A stretch of DNA of 64,000 nt from Lentzea albidocapillata subsp. violacea. Its GTDB lineage: Bacteria; Actinomycetota; Actinomycetes; Mycobacteriales; Pseudonocardiaceae. Location: positions 124,001 to 188,000 of the forward strand of contig NZ_FNET01000010.1 of assembly GCF_900100275.1 (NCBI RefSeq), given 5' to 3'. Positions 1 to 8,736 of the stretch are shown here, piece after piece (the stretch's first letter is position 1; the number at the start of each line of letters is the position of its first letter). The notes under the pieces were generated by a model. The model did not search any database. It worked only from the letters and a program-made list of their open reading frames with translations, and was not told where the DNA came from. The translations under genes were made by a program, and so were the position numbers.

Positions 1-32
1 GACCCGACGCCGGTGATCACTGCTGCTTTCAC
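1..32 (-). CDS. Partial: start of a probable zinc-dependent dehydrogenase
   Basis: Only the first ten codons lie in the window, running off the left edge. A GTG start at 32 overlaps the TGA stop of the upstream permease (GTGA), so it is translationally coupled to the transporter operon. The encoded start, VKAAVITGVG, resembles the first beta strand of zinc-dependent medium-chain alcohol/polyol dehydrogenases (typically MKAAVITGPG). A polyol dehydrogenase fits a sugar-alcohol uptake operon, but a short-chain dehydrogenase cannot be excluded from so few residues. Confidence 0.45.
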   Translation of the reverse strand, partial: MKAAVITGVG

Positions 33-844
33 TTGACTGCTCCCAACGAAAGGCCCTGGACGAGCTTGTCCTGGGCGGCGAACCCGGCGATGAGCACCGG
101 CAGCGAGACCACGACCGCGGCCGCGCACACCTTCGCCAGGAACAGGCCCTGGGAGGTGACGAACCCGGTCAGGTACACGGGCGCGGTACCGGCGACGACA
201 CCGGTCAGCACCCGTGCGAAGAGCAGCTCGTTCCAGCTGAAGATGAAGCAGATCAACGCCGTCGCCGCGATGCCGGGCATCGCGATCGGTGCCACCACCC
301 GGCGCAGCGTCGTGACCAGCCCGGCGCCGTCGATCGAGGCCGCCTCCAGGATCTCCTTGGGGACCTCGGCGAGGAACGAGCGCATGAGCCACACCGCGAT
401 CGGCAGGTTCATCGAGCAGTACAGCAGCGTGAGGAACGAGATGTTGTCGAGCATCCCGGAGAACTGCGCGATCAGGTAGATCGGCAGCAGTGCCGCGACG
501 ACCGGCATCATCTTGGTGGACAGGAAGAAGAACAGGACGTCCGTCCACTTCTCCACCGGCTTGATCGACAACGCGTACGCGGCCGGGATCGCCAGCAGCA
601 GCACGATGATCGTCGATCCGATCGAGGCGCTGAACGAGTTGATCAGCGGCGGCCACGCGCCGGCGTCGAAGAACTCGGCGTAGCCGTCCAGCGTCAGCGG
701 TGCCATGAGGGACGGCGGGTTCGTGGCCGCGTCCGACTCACTGTGCAGCGAGGTCAGGAACATCCAGGCCACCGGTGCGAAGAACACAAGGCCGGAGAAC
801 CAGGCGAGCACACCCCAGCCGTGTCCAATCCACTTGGGATTCAT
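29..844 (-). CDS. Carbohydrate ABC transporter permease (MalG-like)
   Basis: Inner subunit of a carbohydrate uptake (CUT1-type) ABC importer, 271 residues, about six membrane segments. The cytoplasmic EAA loop that contacts the ATPase is visible (EILEAASIDGAG) at about residue 170. The start is the ATG at 844 (MNPKWIGHGWG), which overlaps the stop of the preceding permease as ATGA; the much longer open frame upstream is a shadow of that gene. The sequence resembles permeases of sorbitol/mannitol-type importers of actinobacteria, so a polyol substrate is plausible but inferred. The probable dehydrogenase gene follows with another stop-start overlap. No ATPase gene is seen in the operon. Confidence 0.9.
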   Translation of the reverse strand: MNPKWIGHGWGVLAWFSGLVFFAPVAWMFLTSLHSESDAATNPPSLMAPLTLDGYAEFFDAGAWPPLINSFSASIGSTIIVLLLAIPAAYALSIKPVEKWTDVLFFFLSTKMMPVVAALLPIYLIAQFSGMLDNISFLTLLYCSMNLPIAVWLMRSFLAEVPKEILEAASIDGAGLVTTLRRVVAPIAMPGIAATALICFIFSWNELLFARVLTGVVAGTAPVYLTGFVTSQGLFLAKVCAAAVVVSLPVLIAGFAAQDKLVQGLSLGAVK

Positions 845-1770
845 CGCTTCTCCTCCTTGAACAGCGAGGACACCGTGCGCAGCGCGAACGTCGCGATGAT
901 GATCGACCCCGCCACCACGATCACGCCGGCTGCGGAGGCCTCGCCGTACTCGTGGGCCTGGTAGAAGGTCTGGTAGATCATGTACGGCAGGTTCGCCGTG
1001 CCCAGGCCACCGGACGTGATCGTGAAGACCGCGTCGAAGTTCTGCACGATGTAGATCGACCCGAGCAGCCCGCCGAGCTCCAGGTACTGGCGCAGGTGCG
1101 GGAAAGTCAGGTAGCGGAAGATCTGGAACCCCGACGCGCCGTCGATCGTGGCGGCCTCGACGGGTTCCATCGGCTTGGACTGCAGGCCCGCCAGCAGGAT
1201 CAGCATCATGAACGGCGTCCACTGCCACACCAGCGACAGCACGACGGCGCTCATCGGCATGGTGCTGATCCAGTCCGGCTGGGCGTCGAAGCCCAGCCAG
1301 TTCAGGATTCCGTTGAACAGGCCGTACTCCGGGTTGTAGAGCACGTGCTTCCAGATCAGCGCCGCCGCCACCGGGACCACGAGGAACGGCGCGATGAGCA
1401 TGGTGCGCACGAACCCGCGGCCACGGAACTTCTTGTCCAGCAACAATGCGAGGCCCAGGCCGAGGACCAGGCTGATCAGCACCACCGACGCGGTCAGCAC
1501 GATCGTGTTGACGACCGACGAGCGCAGGTCGGGGTCGGTGAAGACGTTGACGTAGTTGTCGAACCCGGCGAACCCGCGGTTGGCCGGGTCGAGCGAGTTC
1601 CACTTCATGAACGAGATGACCAGCGTCGCCACGAACGGCAGCTGCGTCACGATGATCAGGAAGATGAGCGCGGGCAGCAGGGGCGCCCGCCGCGTCCACT
1701 TCGAGTAGCCCCTGCGGGGGACGGGAGGCGGCCGGTCCACCGCCGGCCGCTCCCTCGTCATGACAGCCAT
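841..1770 (-). CDS. Carbohydrate ABC transporter permease (MalF-like)
   Basis: Partner membrane subunit of the same importer, 309 residues. After a basic N-terminus (PPVPRRGYSKWTRRAP) come six predicted membrane helices and the EAA loop (VEAATIDGASGFQIFRYLTFP region, about residue 220). It begins one base after the stop of the binding-protein gene and ends in an ATGA overlap with the next permease, so binding protein, MalF-like and MalG-like subunits form one translationally coupled operon. Family assignment (binding-protein-dependent transport inner membrane component) is firm; the substrate is not readable from the permease. Confidence 0.92.
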   Translation of the reverse strand: MAVMTRERPAVDRPPPVPRRGYSKWTRRAPLLPALIFLIIVTQLPFVATLVISFMKWNSLDPANRGFAGFDNYVNVFTDPDLRSSVVNTIVLTASVVLISLVLGLGLALLLDKKFRGRGFVRTMLIAPFLVVPVAAALIWKHVLYNPEYGLFNGILNWLGFDAQPDWISTMPMSAVVLSLVWQWTPFMMLILLAGLQSKPMEPVEAATIDGASGFQIFRYLTFPHLRQYLELGGLLGSIYIVQNFDAVFTITSGGLGTANLPYMIYQTFYQAHEYGEASAAGVIVVAGSIIIATFALRTVSSLFKEEKR

Positions 1771-1771
1771 G

Positions 1772-3106
1772 TCACTGTCCCTTGTACTTCGCGGCGACCT
1801 TCTCGGCGAGTCCCTGGCCGTTGTCGAGCGCCTCGTCCACCGTCACCGCGCCCGCGATCGCCGAGCTGATCTGCTGCGACACCTGGGTGCCGAGGTCGGT
1901 GAACTCGGGGATGCCGACGAACTGGATGCCGGGCGCCGGGCGTTCCTGCACACCGGGGTTCAACGGCTTCGCGCTCTTGATCGCGGCCTCGGCCATCGCG
2001 GAGAACGTGCCGGAGGACTGCTTGTACTCGGGACGCTGGTAGGTCGACGAGCGCTTGCCGTCGGGAAGCTTCGACCAGCCGAGGTTCTTGCCGACCAGTT
2101 CCTCGTAGCCCTTGCCGGACGCCCACGAGATGAACTTCCAGGCCGCGTCCTGCTTCTTCGAGGCCTTCTGGATCCCGAACGCCCACGTGTAGAGCCAGCC
2201 GGAGCTGTCGGTCTTCACGACCGGCGCCTGGGTGAAGCCGAGCTTGCCCTTGATGGGGGAGTCGTCGGCCTCCAGCAGGCCGGCGGCGACCGTGGCGTCG
2301 TACCACATCGCGACCTTGCCCTGCGTCATGTTGTTGAGGCACTCGGCGAACCCGGCCTGCGGGGCACCCGCCTCGCCGTGGTTGCGCACCAGATCCACGT
2401 AGAACTTGGTGGCCTCCTTGAACTCCGGCGCGTTGACCTGCGCCTGCCAGTCCTTGGTGAACCACGTGCCGCCGAAGGTGTTCACGACCGTCGTGAGCGG
2501 CGCCATGACCTGGCCCCAGCCCGGCTGGCCGCGCAGGCAGATGCCGCGCACCTCGGGCGTGGCGACCTTCGCGGCGGCCTCCGCGACCTGCTGCCAGGTC
2601 GGCCTCTCGGGCAGCGTGACGCCCTTTGCCTCGAAGATGTCCTTGCGGTACATGAGGAACGACGACTCGCCGTAGAACGGCTGCGCGTAGACCTTGCCGT
2701 CCGCCGCGGTCAGCGACTGCCTGATCGGCTCCAGGATGTCGGCCTGGTCGAACCCGCTGTCCTTGGACACGAAGTCGTCCATCGGCGCGAGCCAGCCGTT
2801 CTTGGCGTACATCGGCGTCTCGTAGTTGGAGATCGTCGCGACGTCGTACTGCCCGGCCTGGCTGGAGAAGTCCTGGCTGATCTTGTCGCGGACGTCGTTC
2901 TCCGGCAGCACGGTGAAGTTCACCTTGATGCCGGTGTCCTTGGTGAAGTTGTCCGCGGTGAGCTTCTGCAGGTCCTGCATCTGCGGGTTGTTCACCATCA
3001 GGACGTTCACCGAGTTCTCACCGCCGCCCCCGCCGCCGGCTCCCGAGCAGGCGGACGCGAGCAGCAACACGGCGGTAGCGGCTCCGAGTGTGCGAATCGA
3101 CGACAT
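1772..3106 (-). CDS. Extracellular solute-binding lipoprotein for sugar or polyol
   Basis: Substrate-capturing lipoprotein of the adjacent importer, 444 residues. It has a signal peptide ending in a lipobox (LLLASAC, Cys about residue 20) followed by a Gly-rich linker, so it should be anchored to the outer face of the membrane. The mature part looks like family 1 sugar-binding proteins (NYETPMYAKNGWLAPMDDF near the start, conserved Trp/Tyr patches). The N-terminal mature region resembles SmoE-type sorbitol/mannitol-binding proteins, an assignment made from memory. An AAAGGAA Shine-Dalgarno lies just upstream of the ATG. First gene of the operon. Confidence 0.9.
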   Translation of the reverse strand: MSSIRTLGAATAVLLLASACSGAGGGGGGENSVNVLMVNNPQMQDLQKLTADNFTKDTGIKVNFTVLPENDVRDKISQDFSSQAGQYDVATISNYETPMYAKNGWLAPMDDFVSKDSGFDQADILEPIRQSLTAADGKVYAQPFYGESSFLMYRKDIFEAKGVTLPERPTWQQVAEAAAKVATPEVRGICLRGQPGWGQVMAPLTTVVNTFGGTWFTKDWQAQVNAPEFKEATKFYVDLVRNHGEAGAPQAGFAECLNNMTQGKVAMWYDATVAAGLLEADDSPIKGKLGFTQAPVVKTDSSGWLYTWAFGIQKASKKQDAAWKFISWASGKGYEELVGKNLGWSKLPDGKRSSTYQRPEYKQSSGTFSAMAEAAIKSAKPLNPGVQERPAPGIQFVGIPEFTDLGTQVSQQISSAIAGAVTVDEALDNGQGLAEKVAAKYKGQ

Positions 3107-3172
3107 CGTCGGTTCCTTTCAAGGGTTTTTGGGCGCGCTGAAGAGGGGGATGCACCCAAAGGCGAGGGGTGG

Positions 3173-3934
3173 TCAGGCTCTGATGACCTTGGGGCCTAGA
3201 AGTGTGTAGCGGTGGGCCTCGTGCGCGGTGAGGCCGCTGTCGGTGACGATCGCCTCCAGATCGGAGACCTCGGCGAACCGGTGGAAGCTGGAGACACCGA
3301 ACTTCGTGTGCGTCCCGACGAAGATCTTCCGCCGGGAAGCGCTGAGCGCCTTGGCCTTCACCGCGCCGACCGCCGGGTCGGGCGTGGTCAGGCCGTGCTC
3401 GCGGGAGATGCCGTTCGCGCCGATGTAGGCGAGGTCGATGACCATCTCGCCGAGCATCCTGGTGGTCCAGTGGTCCACAGTGGCCAGTGTGTGGCCCCTG
3501 ACGCGGCCGCCCAGCAGCAGGACGGTGCACGACGGGTGCTCGGACATCGCCGCCGCGGTCGGCAGCGACGCGGTGATGATCGTGAGCGGGTTGGTCGTGG
3601 GCAACGCCTCCGCGACGAGTTGCGGCGTGTAGCCCTCGTCGATGAACACGGTCTCGGCGTCGTCGAGGCGTTCGGCGGCCGCCTTCGCGATGCGCCGCTT
3701 CTCCGGGACGTGGGACCCGGCGCGGAACCGGAGCCCTGTCTCGAAGCCGGCGCTCTCGACCGGGACACCGCCACCGTGCGTCCGCCGCACCAGGCCGTGC
3801 TCGTCGAGCACGCGCAGGTCGCGCCTGACCGTCTCGGGGGCGACGCGCAGTTCCTGCGCCATCTCCACCACGTCGACGCGGCCGTCGGCGCGGGCCCTGG
3901 CCAGGATGCGCCGCTTGCGTTCCTCGGCTCGCAT
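3173..3934 (-). CDS. DeoR/GlpR-family transcriptional regulator
   Basis: Sugar-metabolism repressor, 253 residues from the ATG at 3934 (MRAEERKRRIL), which has a GGTGAC Shine-Dalgarno; a longer upstream frame to 4030 lacks family similarity. An N-terminal winged helix (VDVVEMAQELRVAPETVRRDLRVLDEHGLVRR region) includes the DeoR signature, followed by a DeoRC sugar-phosphate-sensor domain (FIDEGYT, LLLGGRVRG, IGANGIS). It lies directly upstream of, and in the same direction as, the polyol-type ABC operon, and is presumably its regulator responding to a phosphorylated intermediate. Confidence 0.9.
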   Translation of the reverse strand: MRAEERKRRILARARADGRVDVVEMAQELRVAPETVRRDLRVLDEHGLVRRTHGGGVPVESAGFETGLRFRAGSHVPEKRRIAKAAAERLDDAETVFIDEGYTPQLVAEALPTTNPLTIITASLPTAAAMSEHPSCTVLLLGGRVRGHTLATVDHWTTRMLGEMVIDLAYIGANGISREHGLTTPDPAVGAVKAKALSASRRKIFVGTHTKFGVSSFHRFAEVSDLEAIVTDSGLTAHEAHRYTLLGPKVIRA

Positions 3935-4210
3935 GTCACCTGCCCACTCGGCTATTGGTTTGCCCGTTCGGGCTGTGCATAGATGAAACACCCTTGAAAC
4001 ACTGTGGTCGGCACCACAACTGGGTGACATCCTGCCCGATTTTCGCCCGGTTCGCCCTGGTTGCCGCCTCGTTCACGCAGGTCGGCCAGACTGGGCACGC
4101 CCGAACTGCTGCGGCGGCGTGCCCGGATGGCCTCCAGATCGTTGCTGAATTCGGTGGAACCGGGCGCTCCGGATTGAAGTCGAACAGGGGTCAACGAGGG
4201 GACGAGACGC

Positions 4211-4696
4211 ATGAAGTGGGTCGCGGGGCTGTTCGCGCTGGTGATCTTGGGCTGCGGCGTCCTGCTGGGACTGACGGGCTTCACGAAGTTCGATCCGGCG
4301 GCGGGCACGAACAGCAGGCCCGTCACGGACCGGGGTGTGGCACGCGTGGCCGACTGCACGAGCGAGGGACCTGTCGGCAGACACGGCTTCGGTACCTGGT
4401 GGAAGTGTCAGGCCGACGTCACGTGGGAGAGCGGGCGGCAGACGAGGGTGACGGCCGAACCGGGCCAGCTCACCCCGTCCGACAAGGGCACCGAGGTACC
4501 GGTGGTCCAGCGGGGCGAGGGCAAGGTCCGCAACGGCCCGGACAACCCGCCGGTGTACCGCGCCGATTTCGAACCGAGCGTGGTGCTGGGTATCGGTTCG
4601 GTGCTCGGGGGCATAGGGATCGGTGGAATCGGGGCGCTGGTCGTTTTGGGCACGATGGCGTCCCGTCGCAAGAAGGCACAGGAGAGGGACTACTAG
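4211..4696 (+). CDS. DUF6346-like membrane protein, first gene of a type VII secretion-like cassette
   Basis: 161-residue protein with two hydrophobic stretches (residues about 3-22 and 122-145) and a charged C-terminus (RRKKAQERDY). Between them is an extracytoplasmic domain with two cysteines (VADCTSEG, WWKCQADVTW) that may form a disulfide. This organisation resembles small Pseudonocardiales proteins annotated DUF6346, recognised from memory. Its TAG stop abuts the ATG of the next gene, so it is co-expressed with the YbaB-like and WXG100-like genes. The function is unknown; a membrane partner of a secretion system is an inference from context. Confidence 0.7.
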   Translation: MKWVAGLFALVILGCGVLLGLTGFTKFDPAAGTNSRPVTDRGVARVADCTSEGPVGRHGFGTWWKCQADVTWESGRQTRVTAEPGQLTPSDKGTEVPVVQRGEGKVRNGPDNPPVYRADFEPSVVLGIGSVLGGIGIGGIGALVVLGTMASRRKKAQERDY

Positions 4697-5158
4697 ATGA
4701 ATCCGGCAGCGGCTGACCCCGACGCGATGATGCGTCAGTGGAACGAGCAGATCCAGACGAAGCTTCGGCAAGCCGATGAGATGAAACAGGTCGCGAACGC
4801 GGTGTCGGTGACGCAGCGTTCCTCTGACGGGTCCGTGTCCGTCACGGTCGACCAGAACGGCGTCGTCTCGGCACTGGACCTGACCGACGCGGCGCTGCGC
4901 AAGCAGCCCGCGCAGTTGTCGGCCGAGATCCTCGGTGCGATGCGGACCGCTCAGGCGCAGATCGCGGCCAAGATGCAGGAGGTCATGGCGCCCATCATCG
5001 GCGACGACTCCGCGACCATGGGCGCGCTGATGGGCGGCTACCACGAGCGCTTCCCGGAGCCCCCGCCGGTCGATCCCACGCCGCCGCGTCCCACCGGCCC
5101 CTCCGATGACGACGACTTCGGCGGGCACAACTTCGCCCGCGACGACAAGGGGTGGTGA
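4697..5158 (+). CDS. YbaB/EbfC-family DNA-binding-like protein
   Basis: 153 residues. The central part (VTQRSSDGSVSVTVDQNGVV, then a helix rich in Ala/Gln) has the YbaB/EbfC nucleoid-associated fold pattern. The acidic, Pro-rich C-terminal tail (PPPVDPTPPRPTGPSDDDD) is not part of that fold. In actinobacteria, YbaB-like proteins of this length with disordered tails commonly sit next to WXG100-like genes. The ATG follows immediately after the preceding stop. It overlaps the region of the next start by a few bases, so the four genes form one operon. Role in the cassette unknown. Confidence 0.8.
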   Translation: MNPAAADPDAMMRQWNEQIQTKLRQADEMKQVANAVSVTQRSSDGSVSVTVDQNGVVSALDLTDAALRKQPAQLSAEILGAMRTAQAQIAAKMQEVMAPIIGDDSATMGALMGGYHERFPEPPPVDPTPPRPTGPSDDDDFGGHNFARDDKGW

Positions 5159-5163
5159 GGGGC

Positions 5164-5499
5164 ATGACCGGATCGTTCAACGTCCAGACCGAGGCGATGC
5201 GCGAGCACGCCAAGCGGCTGGAGGGCATCGTGAAGCAGATCGCGACGGCGCAGCAGGCCATCGGGCAGGCGAGCATCAACGGCGCCAACGCGTACGGGAT
5301 CCTCTGCAGCCCGTTGCTGGAGCCGATCATGGGCACCATCGAGGCCGCCGGCACCGGGGCCGTCAACACCGCGCACGGCGTCGTCGACGCCACAGTGGAC
5401 GGTGTGAACGGCATGGCCGACGTCTACGACGACGTCGACCAGAAGCTCGGCGGCAACTTCAAGAAGATCGTCGAGAAGCTCGGGGAGCTGACGTCATGA
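5164..5499 (+). CDS. WXG100/ESAT-6-like small helical protein
   Basis: 111 residues from the ATG at 5164 (MTGSFNVQTEAMREHAKRLEG), which has GGTGAGG six bases upstream; two GTG codons at 5152 and 5155 are less likely starts. The pattern of two long helices around a glycine-containing turn, N-terminal 'alpha-helical bundle' spacing and the partner context suggest a type VII secretion target (WXG100/DUF6317-like). A strict W-x-G turn is not visible, so substrate status is inferred. The TGA stop overlaps the ATG of the next gene (ATGA). Confidence 0.7.
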   Translation: MTGSFNVQTEAMREHAKRLEGIVKQIATAQQAIGQASINGANAYGILCSPLLEPIMGTIEAAGTGAVNTAHGVVDATVDGVNGMADVYDDVDQKLGGNFKKIVEKLGELTS

Positions 5500-6371
5500 C
5501 CGCACCGAACCCGTTGGTGGCCGCCGCTCCTGGTCCTACGCCCGCTCTGGCCGGCCTCAACCTGGTCGAGCCCGCGGCCGACGCTGTCTCGGCGATCCAG
5601 CGCGGCGACTGGGCGGAGGCGGGCATCAACGTCCTCGGCGCGGGCATCGACGCGCTGGGCTTCCTGACCGACCCGTTCGGCACGCTGCTGTCGTCGGCGT
5701 TCGCGTGGTTCATCGAGCACGTCGAGCCGTTGACGTCGATGCTCAACTCGCTCGCGGGCAACCCCGGCGTGATCAACCAGAATGCCGCCACCTGGGGCAA
5801 CGTCGGTGACCACCTCAAGAAGGCCGGCGAGGACATGGCTCGCATGGTCGACGCGGACACCAGCGCGTGGCGTGGAGCGGCAGTCGCCGCCTACGCCGCG
5901 GTGGGCAAGGCGCAGGCGACCGGTGTGAAGGCCGCCGGTCTTGCCGCTGAGGGTGTCGGTGCCGCGCTGACCGGTGCGGGTGTGGCCGTCGCGACGGTGC
6001 GCACGATCGTGCGTGACCTGATCTCGATGGCGATGAGCGAGCTCGTGCAGGCGCTGATCCGGTGGGCGGCGGCCGCGTTGCTCACGGTCGGGCTCGCGAC
6101 GCCGGGCATCATCGCGGACGGCATCCGGCTGATCATGAAGTGGGCCAAGAAGGTCTCGGACTGGCTCGACAAGGTGATCACGACGATCCGCAGCCTGTCG
6201 AAGCTCGTCAACAAGATCTTCGAGATCCTGGAGAAGTGCAAGGGCGGGCTGGAGGCGATCATGCCGAAGGCCGCCGCGAACGCCGTGGTGAACACGACGG
6301 CGATCGGTGTCGTGAAGAACCTGCCGACCGAGGCGGCGAAGGTCGACGACTCGCCCTACGCGACGAGGTGA
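5496..6371 (+). CDS. Large Ala/Gly-rich helical protein of the secretion-like cassette
   Basis: 291 residues from the ATG at 5496 in an ATGA overlap. The N-terminal half (about 30-130) resembles WXG100-type helical-bundle domains (NAATWGNVGDHLKKAGEDMARMVDADTSAWRGAAVAAY), including a W...G/A helix-turn pattern. The centre (about 145-215) contains hydrophobic helices that could insert in a membrane. The C-terminus is Lys-rich and helical. It lacks a recognisable toxin domain or catalytic motif. With the small WXG100-like protein upstream it looks like a PPE-like or polymorphic-toxin-like exported partner; the function is not known. Confidence 0.72.
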   Translation: MTAPNPLVAAAPGPTPALAGLNLVEPAADAVSAIQRGDWAEAGINVLGAGIDALGFLTDPFGTLLSSAFAWFIEHVEPLTSMLNSLAGNPGVINQNAATWGNVGDHLKKAGEDMARMVDADTSAWRGAAVAAYAAVGKAQATGVKAAGLAAEGVGAALTGAGVAVATVRTIVRDLISMAMSELVQALIRWAAAALLTVGLATPGIIADGIRLIMKWAKKVSDWLDKVITTIRSLSKLVNKIFEILEKCKGGLEAIMPKAAANAVVNTTAIGVVKNLPTEAAKVDDSPYATR

Positions 6372-6374
6372 AGC

Positions 6375-6401
6375 TCGGGGGTGGCTCGCGGCCACCCCCG
6401 A
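6375..6401. terminator. Perfect 11-bp hairpin between convergent genes
   Basis: TCGGGGGTGGC and its exact complement GCCACCCCCGA flank a TCGCG loop. It lies between the end of the secretion-like cassette and the end of the alpha-glucosidase gene on the other strand, so it can stop transcription in both directions. No U-tract follows, as usual in high-GC actinobacteria. Confidence 0.75.
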
Positions 6402-6409
6402 CCCCCCGT

Positions 6410-7891
6410 CTACTTCAGCCAGGCCGCGGCGTCCGGCGGCAGCTGGCCGTTGGCGAGCGCGACGCTTGACAACGTTGGCACGCCCGGCAGATCGATCGCC
6501 CGGTCCGACAGGTTGACGACGCAGGTGTGGTCGCCGCGCTGGAACGCCAGCACGTCCTCGCCCAGGTCGAGCCACTCCAGGTCACCGTCGATGCCGCGGC
6601 GCTGCGCGAACACCTGCCGGTACAGGGTGAGCATCGACTCGGGGTCGTCCGACTGGACCGCGACCGAGAAGTCCTGCCAGTTCTCCGGTTGCGGCAACCA
6701 GCTCGGACCGTCCTCGGCGGACCAGGGCAGGGGCACGCGGCAGCCGTCACGGCCCCGGTCGGTGAAGCCGGAGCGGTGCCACACCGGGTCCTCGCGCAGC
6801 TCGTCCGGCAGGTCCTCGACCTCCCAGAGGCCCAGCTCCTCGCCCTGGTAGACGTAGACGCCGCCGGGCAGTGCCGCGGTGAGCATGATCGCCGCACGGG
6901 CGCGGCGGGTGCCGAGTTCGAAGTCGGTCGGGGCGCCGTGCTGCCTGTCCGCGAAGGAGAATCCCGTCTTCTCGCGGCCGTAGCGGGTCACGTGCCTGGT
7001 GACGTCGTGGTTGGAGAGCACCCAGGTCGGTGGCGCGCCAACGGGTTCGTGCGCGGCCAGCGTGCTGTCGACGACCTTGCGCAGTTCGTCCGCGTTCCAC
7101 GGACAGCACAGGAAGTCGAAGTTGAACGCGCTGTGCATCTCGTCCTGGCGGAGGTACCGGGCGAACCTGACCGGGTCGGGCAGCCACATCTCGCCGACGA
7201 GAATGCGGTCGCCCTCGTACTCGTCGACGATCTGCCGCCACCGGCGGTAGATCTCGTGCACGCCGTCCTGGTCGGAGTAGGGCAGGTCGGCGTCGGGCCT
7301 GCTGAAGTCCTTGACCAGGCCGTCGGCCACGTCGATGCGGAAGCCGTCGACGCCGCGGTCGAGCCAGAACCGCAGGATGTCCTCGAACTCGTCGTGGACG
7401 ACCTGGTTCTCCCAGTTGAAGTCCGGCTGCTCGGCGGCGTAGAGGTGCAGGTACCAGCGGCCGTCCTCGAGCCTGCTCCACGCCGGGCCGCCGAAGCGCG
7501 ACTGCCAGTCGTTCGGGATCTCCTCGGTGGCACGGACGTGGAAGCGGTCCCACAGGCCGTCCTTGAACCACGGGTGCTGGTCGCTGCTGTGGTTCGGGAC
7601 GAGGTCGATGATGATCCGGATGCCCAGGCCGTGCGCGTCCGCGATGAGCTTCTCGGCGTCGGCGAGCGACCCGAAGACCGGCTCGATGTCGCGGTAGTCC
7701 GCCACGTCGTAGCCGCCGTCCGCGAGCGGGCTCGGGTACCACGGGTTGAGCCAGATCGCGTCGAACCCGAGGCTCGCGATGTGCTGGAGCCTGTCGCGGA
7801 GGCCGGCCAGGTCGCCGATGCCGTCACCGTTGCCGTCCGCGAAGCTGCGCAGGTAGACCTGGTAGATGGAAGCGTTGCGCCACCAACTCAT
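6410..7891 (-). CDS. GH13 alpha-glucosidase (oligo-1,6-glucosidase/trehalase-like)
   Basis: Hydrolyses alpha-glucosides in the cytoplasm after import. 493 residues from the ATG at 7891 (MSWWRNASIYQVYLRSF); a longer frame upstream is a shadow of the permease gene. GH13 conserved regions are present: LVPNHSSDQHPWF, GFRIDVADGL (nucleophile Asp), ILVGEMW (acid/base Glu) and LSNHDVTR (transition-state Asp). The QVYLRSFADGNGDGIGDLAG start is typical of the alpha-glucosidase subfamily 23/30/31. It is the last gene of an operon with two permeases and a binding protein, ten bases after the MalG-like gene. Confidence 0.93.
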   Translation of the reverse strand: MSWWRNASIYQVYLRSFADGNGDGIGDLAGLRDRLQHIASLGFDAIWLNPWYPSPLADGGYDVADYRDIEPVFGSLADAEKLIADAHGLGIRIIIDLVPNHSSDQHPWFKDGLWDRFHVRATEEIPNDWQSRFGGPAWSRLEDGRWYLHLYAAEQPDFNWENQVVHDEFEDILRFWLDRGVDGFRIDVADGLVKDFSRPDADLPYSDQDGVHEIYRRWRQIVDEYEGDRILVGEMWLPDPVRFARYLRQDEMHSAFNFDFLCCPWNADELRKVVDSTLAAHEPVGAPPTWVLSNHDVTRHVTRYGREKTGFSFADRQHGAPTDFELGTRRARAAIMLTAALPGGVYVYQGEELGLWEVEDLPDELREDPVWHRSGFTDRGRDGCRVPLPWSAEDGPSWLPQPENWQDFSVAVQSDDPESMLTLYRQVFAQRRGIDGDLEWLDLGEDVLAFQRGDHTCVVNLSDRAIDLPGVPTLSSVALANGQLPPDAAAWLK

Positions 7892-7902
7892 CTGGTGTCC
7901 TT

Positions 7903-8736
7903 TCAGCCTTTTACGCCGCCCGCGGTGAGCCCCGCGAGGATGTGCCGCTGGAACGCCAGGAACAGCGCCACCATCGGCAGGCTCGCCAGCACGAGGCCCG
8001 CGAGCAGGAGGTTGATCGGGGTGTCCGGGGCGAAGCGCTGAAGCGCGACACTGAGCGTCTGCTTCGCCGGATCGGGGAACACGAGCAGCGGCCAGATGAA
8101 GTCCTTCCACGCCGCCACGACCGCGAAGATCGAGACGACGGCGAGGATGGGGCGTGAGATCGGCAGCACGATGCGGACGAGGGTCGTCCACGTTCCGGCG
8201 CCGTCGATCCTGGCCGCTTCGAGGAGCTCTTCCGGGATCTGGTCGAAGAACCGCTTGAGCAGGTACACGTTCAGCGCGTTCGCCGCGGCCGGCAACCAGA
8301 TGCCCGCCGGGTTGTTGAGCAGGTCGAGGTCGGTGAGCGTGAGGTAGACCGGGACCAGAATGGCCGTCGAGGGCAACATCAGCGTCGCCAGCATCAGGCC
8401 CATGACCACGTTGCCGAAGATCGGCCGGAGCTTGGACAGCGCGTAGGCCGCGGGGACGATCACGGCCATCTGCACCGCCCACGCGCCGATCGCGACGACG
8501 AACGTGTTGAGGAAGAACCGGCCCAGGTCCATGTAGTTCCAGGCGTCGACGTACGCGCCCGGTTCCCACGTCCGCGGCAGGATGGTCGGCGGTTGCTGGG
8601 CCAGTTCCGCCGGCGGTTTGAACGCGCCGAGCAGCACCCACACCAGCGGGAGCAGGAACGCCGCCGTGAACAGGACCAGCGTGCCGATCAGGACGATCCA
8701 GTACGCCGGGCCCGTTCCCCTGGTGAGAGTCCTCAT
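7903..8736 (-). CDS. Alpha-glucoside ABC transporter permease (MalG/AglG-like)
   Basis: 277-residue CUT1-family permease with six predicted helices and an EAA loop (LLEAARIDGAGTWTTLVRIVLP region). The ATG at 8736 overlaps the stop of the partner permease by four bases (ATGA). The operon order binding protein - MalF-like - MalG-like - alpha-glucosidase with a LacI regulator upstream matches actinobacterial agl/mal systems, so a maltose, trehalose or similar alpha-glucoside is the likely substrate. The energising ATPase is not encoded nearby. Confidence 0.92.
   Translation of the reverse strand: MRTLTRGTGPAYWIVLIGTLVLFTAAFLLPLVWVLLGAFKPPAELAQQPPTILPRTWEPGAYVDAWNYMDLGRFFLNTFVVAIGAWAVQMAVIVPAAYALSKLRPIFGNVVMGLMLATLMLPSTAILVPVYLTLTDLDLLNNPAGIWLPAAANALNVYLLKRFFDQIPEELLEAARIDGAGTWTTLVRIVLPISRPILAVVSIFAVVAAWKDFIWPLLVFPDPAKQTLSVALQRFAPDTPINLLLAGLVLASLPMVALFLAFQRHILAGLTAGGVKG

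Noticed and set aside
5106..5495. Upstream extension of the large cassette protein
   Set aside because: The frame before 5496 overlaps the WXG100-like gene out of frame and is Arg-rich; the ATGA overlap start is preferred.
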